From: Nitrospirota bacterium
Lineage (GTDB): Bacteria; Nitrospirota; Thermodesulfovibrionia; Thermodesulfovibrionales; UBA6898
Length of the DNA stretch: 64,000 nucleotides
Reading direction: 5' to 3'
Assembly (NCBI GenBank): GCA_021825365.1
Contig: JAKAHR010000015.1
Coordinates: forward strand, 1 to 64,000
In this document: positions 26,566 through 34,859 of the stretch, one piece after another
Position numbering within the stretch: position 1 is the first letter of the stretch
Layout: each line of letters begins with the position of its first letter
Made by a program: the position numbers and the translations under genes
Notes under the pieces: model-generated
What the model was told of the DNA's origin: nothing
What the model saw: only the letters and a program-made list of their open reading frames with translations
The model's database searches: none

Positions 26566-27377
26566 GGGCGTTCCGTTTACTGGGACGGAGCCTGCTGGAT
26601 TTTTTCAGGGACGACGGACTGATGCTCGCGGGCTCCATGTCGTATTTCACGATGATGGCGCTCGTGCCCTTCTTCCTCTTCATCATGACCCTCTTTGCGT
26701 ACTTCCTCGGCCGGTATCCCGAATTCTACGCCTTTATCTCCGGCCGCGTTGACAGCATCTTCCCCTCGGTCACCGACAAGGTGACCCATGAACTGGTGAA
26801 ACTCATCTCCTACCGGGGCATCGGAAAGGTGAGCGTCCTGCTGTACGGCTTCCTCTCCTACCAGGTCTTTGGTTCGATGGAGCATGCGGTCAATGTCATC
26901 TTCAGGGTGAGGAACAAGAGGCGGTTTGTCTTTTCCGTGCTCATCTCGCTGCTCGTCGTGACGCTCGTCATGGTGCTGCTCGTCCTGTCCTTCGCCGCCT
27001 CCTCCGCTGTTCAGCTCCTCACCTCGCTCAGGGAATACTTCCCCGGCATCCAGGTCGGCAGGGTGACGAGGTTTATCATCGTCTATATCGTGCCCTTCAT
27101 CCTGATGCTCCCGACGGTGACGGCGCTGTACAAGCTGCTCCCCCGGGTGAAGGTGCGGCTCTGGAGCGCCTTCCGGGGCGCGCTCTTCACCGTCGTCTTC
27201 CTCGAACTCGCCAAGCACGTCTTTACCTGGTATGTCGTCTCGGTCGCACATTTCGGCAGGATATACGGGTCGCTCAGCGCTATCGTTGTTTTTCTCCTCT
27301 GGATGTTTTATTCTTCCAGTATATTCCTTATCGGCGCCGAGATCGTGCGGAACCTCGGCAACCCCCGTAAGGCATGA
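26562..27377 (+). CDS. YihY/BrkB-family inner-membrane protein
   Basis: 271 aa with about six membrane segments. Family hallmarks are MLAGSMSYFTMMALVPFFLFIM near the N-terminus, the LLPRVKVRLWSAFRGALFT segment, and YGSLSAIVVFLLWMFYSS near the C-terminus. Once misnamed ribonuclease BN, the family is now regarded as putative transporters or envelope factors of unknown substrate. It overlaps der by ATGA and precedes a 58-aa protein by 7 bases. Confidence 0.87.
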   Translation: MRAFRLLGRSLLDFFRDDGLMLAGSMSYFTMMALVPFFLFIMTLFAYFLGRYPEFYAFISGRVDSIFPSVTDKVTHELVKLISYRGIGKVSVLLYGFLSYQVFGSMEHAVNVIFRVRNKRRFVFSVLISLLVVTLVMVLLVLSFAASSAVQLLTSLREYFPGIQVGRVTRFIIVYIVPFILMLPTVTALYKLLPRVKVRLWSAFRGALFTVVFLELAKHVFTWYVVSVAHFGRIYGSLSAIVVFLLWMFYSSSIFLIGAEIVRNLGNPRKA

Positions 27378-27384
27378 GGTGAAT

Positions 27385-27561
27385 GTGGCGGAACTGGCGG
27401 AGCTCATCGGAAAGATAGTCGAGGTGGGGACGGCGGAAATGCTCTATTTCGGCAAGCTGGTGGAGGTGAACGAGGAGGAGGTGTACCTCGAGACCGACTC
27501 GGGCTGGATCGTCGTGCCCGTGGAGAAGGTGGCGTACATCAGGGAGAAGGATGAAGGCTGA
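27385..27561 (+). CDS. Small beta-rich protein, possibly SH3/LSm-like barrel
   Basis: 58-aa soluble protein starting at GTG 27385 with GAGG 5 bases upstream. It has alternating strand-like segments: IGKIVEVGTAEMLYFGKLVEV, EEEVYLETDSGWIVVPVEKVAYI. The pattern suits a five-stranded small barrel such as an LSm or SH3 fold; this is inference from pattern only. It overlaps the downstream VicX-like hydrolase by 11 bases, so the two are translated together. I do not recognise a named family. Confidence 0.6.
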   Translation: MAELAELIGKIVEVGTAEMLYFGKLVEVNEEEVYLETDSGWIVVPVEKVAYIREKDEG

Positions 27562-28399
27562 AAGAAGGCCCCGCCAGGCGGCGCTCGGGAAGGGGAGGGC
27601 CGAGCAGCTCGTGCTTCCTCTTGGCGGCGGACCGGTCATGCATGCCGCATCGCTCCAGTCCGGCAGCAACGGCAACTGCATCTTCGTCGAGGCCGGCGGG
27701 GTGGGCCTGCTGTTCGATGCCGGCATCACCGGCATCGAGGCCGAGCGGAGGCTGGCCGCCCTCGGCAGGAGGATGGAGGACGTCTCCGCGGTCATCATCT
27801 CGCATGACCACGCCGACCACATGAAGTTCGCCGGGGTCTACCAGAGGAAATACGGGCTCCCGGTATACATGACGCACGGGACAAAGGCGGTCGCCGAGGG
27901 TCTGCGCGACATCGGCCGGCTCGCTGATGTGCGCATCTTCAGGCCCGGCGACAGGCTGTCCTTCGGGGACGTGACGGTCGAGACGATGCGCACCCCGCAT
28001 GACGCGGAGGAGGGCGCTGTCTTCGTCGTAACCTGCCGCGCCAGGAGGCTCGGCGTCATGACGGACCTCGGCCATCTCTTCCCGAAGCTGCGCGACACCA
28101 TCGGCACCCTCGATGCGGTCTTCCTCGAAAGCAACTACGATACGGAGATGCTGATGCAGGGGCCGTATCCCGCCTTCCTGAAGAAGCGGATCAGGGGCCA
28201 TGCCGGACATATCTCAAACCATGAGTCAGCCGAATTGCTGAGGCAGGGAAAGAGACTCCGGTGGGCCTGTCTCTCCCACCTCTCCGAGCAGAACAACAGC
28301 CCGGCCGTCGCGCTGAAGACCCACCGGGACATCGTCAGCTCGGATCTCGTCCTCCACACCGCGCACCGGTACGAGGCGACGCAGCTGTTTTCCATCTGA
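27551..28399 (+). CDS. VicX/YycJ-like metallo-beta-lactamase fold hydrolase
   Basis: 282-aa MBL-fold protein. Metal ligands: SHDHADH (HxHxDH), His in TPHDAEEG, Asp in MTDLGHL and the final His in LSHLSEQNNSP. SLQSGSNGNCIFVEAG at the start and NHESAELL...LSEQNNSPAVAL at the end are typical of the YycJ/VicX group, proposed to be DNA repair-related nucleases or phosphodiesterases. ATG 27551 has GGGAG upstream. A later ATG near 27638 would cut a basic N-terminal tail of about 29 residues. Confidence 0.85.
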   Translation: MKAERRPRQAALGKGRAEQLVLPLGGGPVMHAASLQSGSNGNCIFVEAGGVGLLFDAGITGIEAERRLAALGRRMEDVSAVIISHDHADHMKFAGVYQRKYGLPVYMTHGTKAVAEGLRDIGRLADVRIFRPGDRLSFGDVTVETMRTPHDAEEGAVFVVTCRARRLGVMTDLGHLFPKLRDTIGTLDAVFLESNYDTEMLMQGPYPAFLKKRIRGHAGHISNHESAELLRQGKRLRWACLSHLSEQNNSPAVALKTHRDIVSSDLVLHTAHRYEATQLFSI

Positions 28400-28529
28400 T
28401 CCCTCCTTTAGCCGACCCCTTGCCGCCTCCGCGGTCCTCAGCCTCGAGGAAGGCGGAGATGCCCTGCCCCTGCGGGCTCAGGCGCTCACGCTGTTCTTTG
28501 CCCGTAACGGGCGTCTGTTCGTCTTTCAT
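28335..28529 (-). CDS. Possible small hydrophilic protein downstream of the ChaN-like gene
   Basis: 64-aa open frame, ATG 28529, with a GGAGGGGG stretch about 10 bases upstream. The peptide is charged and low in hydrophobics (MKDEQTPVTGKEQRERLSPQ). It begins 16 bases after the ChaN-like stop on the same strand. Its 3' end overlaps the convergent VicX-like gene by 65 bases, and that part may be only shadow sequence. I do not recognise it. Confidence 0.25.
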   Translation of the reverse strand: MKDEQTPVTGKEQRERLSPQGQGISAFLEAEDRGGGKGSAKGGIRWKTAASPRTGARCGGRDPS

Positions 28530-28545
28530 CAGGAAACCCCCTCCG

Positions 28546-29406
28546 TCAGCCGGTCTTGGTCATGCTCTGGGGAATAACGAGTGTGTAGTCGGCGACATCC
28601 CTGTAGTCGTCGATAAAATCGAGCGTCCCGGCCTCAACCGGGGTAATCGTGACGATTGCGAGGTCCGGCTGCGCCCGCTTGAGGTACCAATAGATGCCAC
28701 CGTATCTCCGTGAATGGTATTCGCCGTTGAGATGGATAAAGAGTTTCTCAGGAGAATGGTTTTTGAGAATAAAGTGGGCCATCGTGGCGTCCTTAATCGC
28801 CTGGGCGGCAAGGAAGTTTTCCGCATCCATGCCGTGGGAGGCGCCGAGGTCGAGCAGGTCACGGTAGTTCGGGCTCTTCAGATCAAGCGGGATCGGAAGG
28901 GGGGCGATCCACTGTCTCGCCTGATCGGACAGGCCTTCGAGCGCCCCAAGGCCGCTCCGTGCCACAATCCTCGCATATCGCCTCGGGATGTTCGTCCCGA
29001 TAAGCGGGATGCCGTGGATATGGGCGAACTCTACGATCGGCTGATAATCGGTCTTATAGTTGTCCCAGACCTTCGCCTCAGCGGTGAGGTTGTCGTGGCC
29101 TATCGTCCCTGCCATGTACTCATCCAGGATGATCTGATCGTCAGCCTCGAACATCTCGGCGCCGATGATCAGCCGTTCCCGTGCGCGCGAAAAGAGGTCC
29201 TTTATGACCTCGAATTGAAGCCAGTGGACGATGGGGTCGATGTGGAGTTCGCCGAAGAGGACGACGGCAGACTGTGCGAGATGATCAAGCATGGTGGCGT
29301 AATGCGTCTCGACACCGCCCTGATCAAAGAGCCGGTAGGCTGGCTTGTCCAGCGCACGCAGCCTCCCTTCAGGCGTGTCATGACCGTGTCCTTCTTTGCC
29401 CCTCAT
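28546..29406 (-). CDS. ChaN-like (Cofac_haem_bdg) protein
   Basis: 286 aa, matching the ChaN/haem-binding uptake family: VVLFGELHIDPIVHWLQFEVI near residue 48 (the GExH motif), IIGAEMFEADDQIILDEYM near 80, and HLNGEYHSRRYGGIYWYL near 228. E. coli-type ChaN is an iron-regulated lipoprotein that binds heme. Here no signal peptide or lipobox is seen, so the protein may be cytosolic or the true N-terminus may differ. ATG 29406 has GGAGGG just upstream. Its role in heme or iron handling is inferred from the family. Confidence 0.78.
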   Translation of the reverse strand: MRGKEGHGHDTPEGRLRALDKPAYRLFDQGGVETHYATMLDHLAQSAVVLFGELHIDPIVHWLQFEVIKDLFSRARERLIIGAEMFEADDQIILDEYMAGTIGHDNLTAEAKVWDNYKTDYQPIVEFAHIHGIPLIGTNIPRRYARIVARSGLGALEGLSDQARQWIAPLPIPLDLKSPNYRDLLDLGASHGMDAENFLAAQAIKDATMAHFILKNHSPEKLFIHLNGEYHSRRYGGIYWYLKRAQPDLAIVTITPVEAGTLDFIDDYRDVADYTLVIPQSMTKTG

Positions 29407-29630
29407 CGTCCCTCCGATATCGTATTGATTCTACTATAGCAAAAGCGGCTGTTTAGTCCAGTCCAATCAGCAGTGAAGACAATGGCCGAATTGCGCCCTC
29501 CTCCCCCTTGCTTTCCGGCCCATACCCTGATAAGGTTATTCTATTAATAGTCATCTCGTAATAATCAAGTGCCAGGGCAGGGGCATTATGATGAGGCCAC
29601 GCAGACAACTTTTCCGGACTGAACACAAAC

Positions 29631-30134
29631 ATGACACCTGCTGATACCCTATCAGATCTTTTCACTCTGGCGATCGCCGCCGAAGACGCCGCCCTGGCCT
29701 TCTACAGGGAGCTGGCCCGGAGTTTTTCTTCAGTCCCCGAGGTGAGTCGATTCTGGGAAGACATGATGAGGGATGAGGCCTTCCACATCCAGGAGCTTAC
29801 GGACATCAGAAACAGGCTGTCGGATCAACAGCTCCGGGAGCCGGCGGACCCGTCGATCATGAAGAAGGCGAAGGACGGGCTGCAGCGGTTTGGGGAAAAA
29901 CTCGACTTGAAGAATGTTACCACCCTTGACGATGCGTACGAAATCGCCTGCGAACTCGAATACTCGGAAATCAATGTAGTAGTCCAGGCGATGATCACCA
30001 AGCTTGTTCCCTTTGCGGTAAAGTCGGATTTCATTTTGTCGCAGATAAGGGAGCATGTGTCGAAGCTCGATGACTTCTCGAAATCGATCTCCGACCCGGA
30101 GCGAAGAACTGCTATCCTCGCCCGGCATCACTGA
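29631..30134 (+). CDS. Ferritin-like diiron (rubrerythrin-type) protein
   Basis: 167-aa helical protein. Glu in AIAAEDAALAFYREL, ExxH in MRDEAFHIQEL, a further Glu in ACELEYSEINV and Glu-His in IREHVSKL fit the four-helix ferritin-like carboxylate arrangement. There is no rubredoxin domain. Roles in peroxide defence or iron handling are typical; the activity is not proven. ATG 29631 has only a weak purine stretch upstream. It is divergent from the ChaN-like gene; the 224-base gap between them is AT-richer and holds a short palindrome, CTATTAATAG. Confidence 0.75.
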   Translation: MTPADTLSDLFTLAIAAEDAALAFYRELARSFSSVPEVSRFWEDMMRDEAFHIQELTDIRNRLSDQQLREPADPSIMKKAKDGLQRFGEKLDLKNVTTLDDAYEIACELEYSEINVVVQAMITKLVPFAVKSDFILSQIREHVSKLDDFSKSISDPERRTAILARHH

Positions 30135-30187
30135 AGAGACGCGGCAGCGTCGGACAATGCGGACCAATGATGAAGAAATAGTGCCGT

Positions 30188-31165
30188 CTATTTCAGCCTG
30201 CGGGAAGCGGATTTCCTGAAGGCGCTTGCCTCGTCCAGCAGTTTCTTGGAAGAACGATCCAGCTTCAGTCTTGTTGCTGCCAGCAGATCGTTCAATTGGT
30301 CCAGGTTCGTGGCACTGGCGATCGGCGCGGTAATGCCCGGCCGGGCGATCAGCCAGGCGAGCGCAACAATCGCCGGTTTTGAATCCAGTTGCCGCGCCAC
30401 CTGGTCCAGTCCGGCGAGAATCCGCAATCCCCTCTCCGTTACATAATGTCTGACCATCTCTGCCCGGTCCCTCCCCGCAAGACTCTCCTCAGTCCGATAC
30501 TTCCCGGTGAGAAACCCGCTTGCCAGCGAGAAGTACGTGAGCACAGCCAGCCCCTTCTTCTTGCAGAGCGGAGCGAGCTCTGTCTCGTAGTCTTCGCGGT
30601 CATAGAGATTATACAGGGTCTGGAGACTCTGATAGCCGGGATATCCGAATTGCGTACTGATCGTAAGCGCCTTTGAAAGCCGCTCGGCGGTGTAATTGGA
30701 GGCTCCTATCGCCCTGACCTTACCCTGTTGGATAAGAATTTCATACGCCTCCAGGGTCTCTTCGATCGGCGTATCCGGATCATCGAAGTGGGACTGATAC
30801 AGATCGATATAGTCCGTCTGGAGCCGCTGCAGCGACCTTTCCGCAGCCCGCAGGATATATGCCTTTGAGAGCCCCTTCTCTCCCGGTCCGATCTCGCTTC
30901 CGACCTTCGTCGCGATGATCATCTTCTTCCGGTTATTGCCCTGTTTCAGCCATTTCCCGATGATCGTCTCCGATTCGCCGCCCCTGTTGCCCGGGACCCA
31001 CTTTGAGTATGAATCAGCCGTGTCGATAAGATTAAGGCCGGCCGCAGAAAAGGCGTCGAGGAGCCTGAACGATGACTTCTCATCCACCGTCCATCCGAAG
31101 ACATTGCCTCCGAAGGCGAGGGGATAAACTCGTAATCCGGAATTCCCGATTTCACGCTTCCTCAT
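30188..31165 (-). CDS. Aldo/keto reductase
   Basis: 325-aa NADPH-dependent oxidoreductase of the AKR superfamily (YajO/YeaE-like or voltage-gated K+ channel beta-like group). Catalytic tetrad: Asp and Tyr of LIDTADSYSKW, Lys of IATKVGSEIG and His of LYQSHFDDPDTP. NADP-binding segments GASN and LAWLIARPGITAPIASAT follow. The substrate is probably an aldehyde and is unknown. It is monocistronic with a dyad directly before the start codon. Confidence 0.9.
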   Translation of the reverse strand: MRKREIGNSGLRVYPLAFGGNVFGWTVDEKSSFRLLDAFSAAGLNLIDTADSYSKWVPGNRGGESETIIGKWLKQGNNRKKMIIATKVGSEIGPGEKGLSKAYILRAAERSLQRLQTDYIDLYQSHFDDPDTPIEETLEAYEILIQQGKVRAIGASNYTAERLSKALTISTQFGYPGYQSLQTLYNLYDREDYETELAPLCKKKGLAVLTYFSLASGFLTGKYRTEESLAGRDRAEMVRHYVTERGLRILAGLDQVARQLDSKPAIVALAWLIARPGITAPIASATNLDQLNDLLAATRLKLDRSSKKLLDEASAFRKSASRRLK

Positions 31166-31166
31166 A

Positions 31167-31179
31167 GGTAATGATTACC
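31167..31179 (-). promoter_or_regulatory. Dyad directly upstream of the aldo/keto reductase
   Basis: Perfect 6-1-6 inverted repeat GGTAAT-g-ATTACC ending one base before the ATG at 31165. The position would let a bound repressor block initiation or translation. No consensus -35/-10 pair is evident. Confidence 0.3.
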
Positions 31180-31321
31180 ACACAAGTCCTTGTTTGCCTA
31201 AGGGAAAGGAGGTGCCTCGCCGGATCGTCGCGGGGCGCTGGAGAAACTTCGGGCGAGGAAGGGGTTATGATCAGAAATAACCGGAAGGTGCTTCCCTATC
31301 TCTTCTCAGGGCACAGAGGCC

Positions 31322-31355
31322 CACCAGGGGAAGTCGTATTCGACGTCCCCTGGTG
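31322..31355 (-). terminator. Stem-loop downstream of the exported metallo-hydrolase gene
   Basis: A 15-bp stem with one mismatch (CACCAGGGGAAGTCG paired with CGACGTCCCCTGGTG) and TATT loop, 16 bases past the stop of the minus-strand gene. No T-run follows, so it may be a processing or Rho-related structure rather than a classical terminator. Confidence 0.4.
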
Positions 31356-31370
31356 AGTCAGTGTCCAATC

Positions 31371-32414
31371 CTATGCACCAAAGGTATACTTTGTTCCCGC
31401 CGTATTGATGGTGAAGGCGTCCGGTATTTCCCTGCTTAAGGCCATCATCGCCCTGAACCCGGTACAATGGGTCCCCACGACATGGTCGGGCTTCATCGCC
31501 TTGATATCGGCAACGGTGCTCTGAATAAGCTCCGGCTTCGCAACAATAAGATGGAAGCCTCCCATGATCGCATGAACTTTGTCTGTGCCGGCAATCTTTT
31601 GCGCATGCCTGACCGTGTTGACAATCCCACAATGCGCACAGCCGGAAAGGACGACCAGGCCTTTTCCCTTAACGTGAAAGAATAGGGCCTGCTCGCCCGG
31701 AAAAGTGTCGGATTCAATCTTGTCGCCGCGCTTTACCTGCTGCGACTTCGGCACTTTCTCATAGCTCGTGACCCTCTCTATGTATCCTGTAGAGTACGCG
31801 CCGGGAATGATCTCCACCGGGGTCTTCACCTCGACTACCTTTACTCCAAGGGCCTCGATATCTTCTCTGCTCAGTTGTCCAAGGTCCGTAGGCGCTGTCG
31901 CTCCGGGGCGCATGGTATATCTCCGTGCAAAGGCCTCCTCGCCGACATAAAACGGCGTTCCCGCGGCGATGCGCGACTGGTTCTGCCTGAGGATACTGAC
32001 CGCACCCGTATAGTGATCGTAATGGCCATGGCTCAGGCTGAAGGCGTTTGTCTTTCCAATATCAAGCCCCAGCAGGGCGATATTGCCTATCACATCAGCC
32101 GGGTCGAGTCCGAAATCGAACATGCAGGAGCTTGTCTTCCCGGCAGTGACGGTCTCGATATAATAAGAAAGTCCGTGCTGCGCGTGAATTGATTTCCCGG
32201 CTACTGAGCGGTAGCGCCTGGTGATCTTGGTATCCGGTTCATTCGTGTCATAATAGTTGTCTGCCAGGATCCAAATAGTCAATTTATCGACTTCGGTGAT
32301 ACCCGCGGCAGCCTGCGCCATCGCTCTATCCATTATTCCGTCTCCTGCCGCGATAAACAGGCCCGCTGTTGCGGTAAACTTCAGAAACTCCCTTCGGTTC
32401 AGTCCACTATCCAT
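31371..32414 (-). CDS. Tat-exported metallo-beta-lactamase fold hydrolase (COG1237-like)
   Basis: 347 aa. The N-terminal twin-arginine signal RREFLKFTATAGLF predicts folded export. The MBL core has SHGHYDHYTG (HxHxDH), SGCAHCGIVNTV, GGFHL and THCTG, the set seen in the group related to methanopterin-type aminobenzene phosphate synthases. The actual substrate is unknown, and a periplasmic location argues against pterin synthesis. Strong AAGGAGG precedes ATG 32414. It is followed by a hairpin and preceded on the same strand by a small secreted protein, so the pair may form an operon. Confidence 0.82.
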   Translation of the reverse strand: MDSGLNRREFLKFTATAGLFIAAGDGIMDRAMAQAAAGITEVDKLTIWILADNYYDTNEPDTKITRRYRSVAGKSIHAQHGLSYYIETVTAGKTSSCMFDFGLDPADVIGNIALLGLDIGKTNAFSLSHGHYDHYTGAVSILRQNQSRIAAGTPFYVGEEAFARRYTMRPGATAPTDLGQLSREDIEALGVKVVEVKTPVEIIPGAYSTGYIERVTSYEKVPKSQQVKRGDKIESDTFPGEQALFFHVKGKGLVVLSGCAHCGIVNTVRHAQKIAGTDKVHAIMGGFHLIVAKPELIQSTVADIKAMKPDHVVGTHCTGFRAMMALSREIPDAFTINTAGTKYTFGA

Positions 32415-32498
32415 TGTACACCTCCTTGTGCTTCTGTCTCAGCATGATCGAGCAACGCTGCATCTCGCCTTGCCGAGGTTGTGCCGCAAAATGCTCTG

Positions 32499-32957
32499 TC
32501 AAAACGGCTCAACCTGGATACGCTTCCCCTCAATACGCACGTCGGACGTCCCGGTCTCCTTGTCCTGCAGGTCGCGTGTGCTGACCTTGGCCATGCCTGA
32601 AAACTCGTTGTCCCCGGGGCCATAAGTAATGTGTATCCGCGTCTTGGTGCTTCCGATCCACTTTCTGTCCTGATCGAAGCGAAATGCTATGTAGGTGGCA
32701 TCGAACTCCCTGTCGCCAACCTGCTTCCAGGCGCCATGGCCGCCACTGAGCAACGGATGGGTATCCCCGCTTCGAAAGAAGGTGCCATCCGATGAAAAGG
32801 TGAGAAGGTTCTTTCCCACGCCGGCCGGGCGACTGGCGGTTACTATCCACGCACCGACCAGTCCTTTGCCCGTTTCGACGGCCGTCCCAGGAGATGCAAA
32901 ACCGATAATGAGTAATGCAGTCAGCAGACTATACAGCATACCGATAGACTTGAACAT
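32499..32957 (-). CDS. Small secreted protein, lipocalin/calycin-like pattern
   Basis: 152 aa with a signal peptide (LYSLLTALLIIGFASPGTA). The mature part has GAWIVTASRP, FSSDGTFFRSGD, GAWKQVGDREFDATYIAFRFD, a pattern common in short beta-barrel proteins of the calycin type. No family can be named with certainty. TAAGGAGG precedes ATG 32957. It lies 84 bases upstream of the exported hydrolase on the same strand. Confidence 0.65.
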   Translation of the reverse strand: MFKSIGMLYSLLTALLIIGFASPGTAVETGKGLVGAWIVTASRPAGVGKNLLTFSSDGTFFRSGDTHPLLSGGHGAWKQVGDREFDATYIAFRFDQDRKWIGSTKTRIHITYGPGDNEFSGMAKVSTRDLQDKETGTSDVRIEGKRIQVEPF

Positions 32958-33210
32958 GGTGTTCCTCCTTAAAATGCGGGTGTCAAGGCCGTCTCTTTAT
33001 GTACGGGTTTCGTCCCGGCGCGATCTCCCCTGTATGCCTCATCGTAGCAGTTACCTGTCTGCCCGTCAACGTGAAGTTCCCTTAACGTGGCACCCCTATA
33101 ATCACATCTTGACGCATGGGATTGATGGCTGCATATATTCCGGGGGGAATGTCCTTATCAAGACGCAGGGTTGTCTTAATCTTTACCCCTGATCAAGAAC
33201 TGTGCGAGGC

Positions 33211-33954
33211 CTACTTTTCGATGACGCGGTCTTCCTGGCTGTCCAGGATGTCCTTGGCGAGCAGGTCAGCAACATAGCTCTTCAGCATCTGCACATCCCC
33301 TGACGCAAGGCCGTTGAACTGCACCGCCATGCCCGGCGGCAGGTTCATGAAGTCTTCATCCAGCCTCTTGGTATAGATGACCGTCCCCTTCACCGGAAGC
33401 ATATGCGTTTCGTTGAGCTGCAGGGTTATCTCCAGGCCCGTGCCGATGGGATGGGGTTCCCTCGTTCGAAGGTATATCCCGCCCTCGGACAATGTTTCCG
33501 TGTAATATTCGCATTCCTTCCCGCCGCAATAGACCTTCAATTTCCTGATGAACCTCTCACGCAGGTGCTTCCGGTTTGTTCCCCGGTGCGCAAAGAAGCA
33601 CTCCTCCAGTACGTTGTGGAGGCGGTCGATCTTGAGCGGCTTTGTGAGGTAGTCGTACGCCCCGAGGTCCATGCACTTCCTGATCGATTCGGGGCTGGCA
33701 TCATTGCTGACCATGATGATGGGGATGGAGGAGGTCTGCCGGTCATCCTTTATATGCCGGAGTATCTTCAACCCGTCGAGGGGGGGCATGTGCAGGTCAA
33801 GGAGTATCGCGTCAGGCTCGGTCAGTTTGAGGAGCTTCAGGCATTCCACACCGTCGCTCGCCGGTATGATCTTGTAATTCAGCCTCTTGAGCAGGAGCCC
33901 GACGTACATCAGGAACGTCTGGCTGTCATCCACCAGAACTATCTTTTTCCCCAC
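33211..33954 (-). CDS. Response regulator with REC and PilZ domains
   Basis: About 247 aa. REC domain 1-120: acidic pair in VLVDDSQ, phospho-acceptor Asp in LLDLHMPPLDG, Thr/Ser in MVSNDAS and Lys in YLTKPL. A C-terminal PilZ domain (about 130-225) has the RxxxR-like basic stretch RKHLRERFIRKLKV and SEGGIYLRT. It probably links phosphorylation to c-di-GMP-dependent output. The start is GTG 33954 with GGAGGG upstream; an ATG at 33975 lacks a Shine-Dalgarno site. No histidine kinase is adjacent, so it is an orphan regulator. Confidence 0.85.
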   Translation of the reverse strand: MGKKIVLVDDSQTFLMYVGLLLKRLNYKIIPASDGVECLKLLKLTEPDAILLDLHMPPLDGLKILRHIKDDRQTSSIPIIMVSNDASPESIRKCMDLGAYDYLTKPLKIDRLHNVLEECFFAHRGTNRKHLRERFIRKLKVYCGGKECEYYTETLSEGGIYLRTREPHPIGTGLEITLQLNETHMLPVKGTVIYTKRLDEDFMNLPPGMAVQFNGLASGDVQMLKSYVADLLAKDILDSQEDRVIEK

Positions 33955-34043
33955 GATCCCTCCCGGCTGGAACATAAGTTACTGAATTATGCGTAATAAC
34001 CGTCGCCCGCGTCAATAGGGAAAATGGGAAAACAGATGCAGCC

Positions 34044-34286
34044 TCAGAGCAGGAATATGCTGCCGAGCAGTGCCCCCGCCAGGAGGGCGATACCTGCGCC
34101 GCACAGGATGCTTATCAAGGCCCCGGCCGCGATGCATACCCTGACCGGCAGGGTAGGGTCCACGGACTTCCCGGTGACTCTATGCAGCAGATAGAGGGCG
34201 AGGAAGCCGCCGAACCGGAAGGCGGGAAGGAGACCGAAAATACCAAAGAGGACTATGCCTGCAACAGCCCCGATTATTGTTCCCAT
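34044..34286 (-). CDS. Small membrane protein with glycine-rich helices
   Basis: 80 aa with two strongly hydrophobic segments: IGAVAGIVLFGIFGLLPAF and ALISILCGAGIALLAGALLG. The linker contains a basic stretch and TLPVRVC. Start ATG 34286 has GGAAAGG upstream. It is unrecognised. It lies between the REC-PilZ gene and the DoxX gene on the same strand, with short gaps that could allow co-transcription. Confidence 0.6.
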   Translation of the reverse strand: MGTIIGAVAGIVLFGIFGLLPAFRFGGFLALYLLHRVTGKSVDPTLPVRVCIAAGALISILCGAGIALLAGALLGSIFLL

Positions 34287-34339
34287 GCATCCTTTCCATA
34301 AAGGCCGTTTCCCGAACTCTTACAACATGGAGTTTGCCG

Positions 34340-34723
34340 CTATTTCTTATCCATGCACCAGATCGCACCGCCGCGGCAGGAGACAAAGAAAAAGACGAAA
34401 CAATAGAGGGCCGCGAGTTCCCCCTTGTTTATGGTCGGAAAGAATTGGGGGCCGAGCTGGAACTTCCAGTGAAACTGGAAATACGCTACAGCCATCTCAC
34501 CGCTGGCAAGGAAGGCCGCCCAGCGGGTCCGGAGACCCACCATGATCAGCAGGCCGCAGACCAACTCTAAAACCCCGCCCACCCAGAGTTGTGACCCCAC
34601 CGGCGGCTGGAAATCGCTCAGAAAGCCGAGAACCTTTTGGGCCCCGTGAAATGAGAACATAAATCCCGCCACGATGCGCATCATGGCATATGCCTGGTCA
34701 GTGTACTTCGCAAGCTGGTCCAT
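34340..34723 (-). CDS. DoxX family membrane protein
   Basis: 127 aa with four membrane segments. DoxX family pattern: MRIVAGFMFSFHGAQKVLGF, GGVLELVCGLLIMVGLRTRWAAFLASGEMAVAYFQFH. Members are linked to redox or sulfur metabolism and to membrane oxidoreductase complexes, but the role of isolated copies is unknown. ATG 34723 has AAAGGAGG at good spacing; the longer in-frame start at 34765 is rejected for that reason. Confidence 0.87.
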   Translation of the reverse strand: MDQLAKYTDQAYAMMRIVAGFMFSFHGAQKVLGFLSDFQPPVGSQLWVGGVLELVCGLLIMVGLRTRWAAFLASGEMAVAYFQFHWKFQLGPQFFPTINKGELAALYCFVFFFVSCRGGAIWCMDKK

Positions 34724-34859
34724 TCTTCGCCTCCTTTGCGTGGCTCTCTCATTATAGCCCGGCAAGGGACGATAGGAAACAGAAGGATCAAACTAAGCGG
34801 ATGGGACGGGGTAGGATATTTTGTAAGTAAGTGACGAAGGAGTGAAGGAAGGCACGGAG

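Noticed and set aside
33090-33150. TTGACG...TATATT promoter-like pair on the plus strand
   Set aside because: Spacer of 19 bases is poor and no plus-strand gene follows; it would only read antisense to the REC-PilZ gene.
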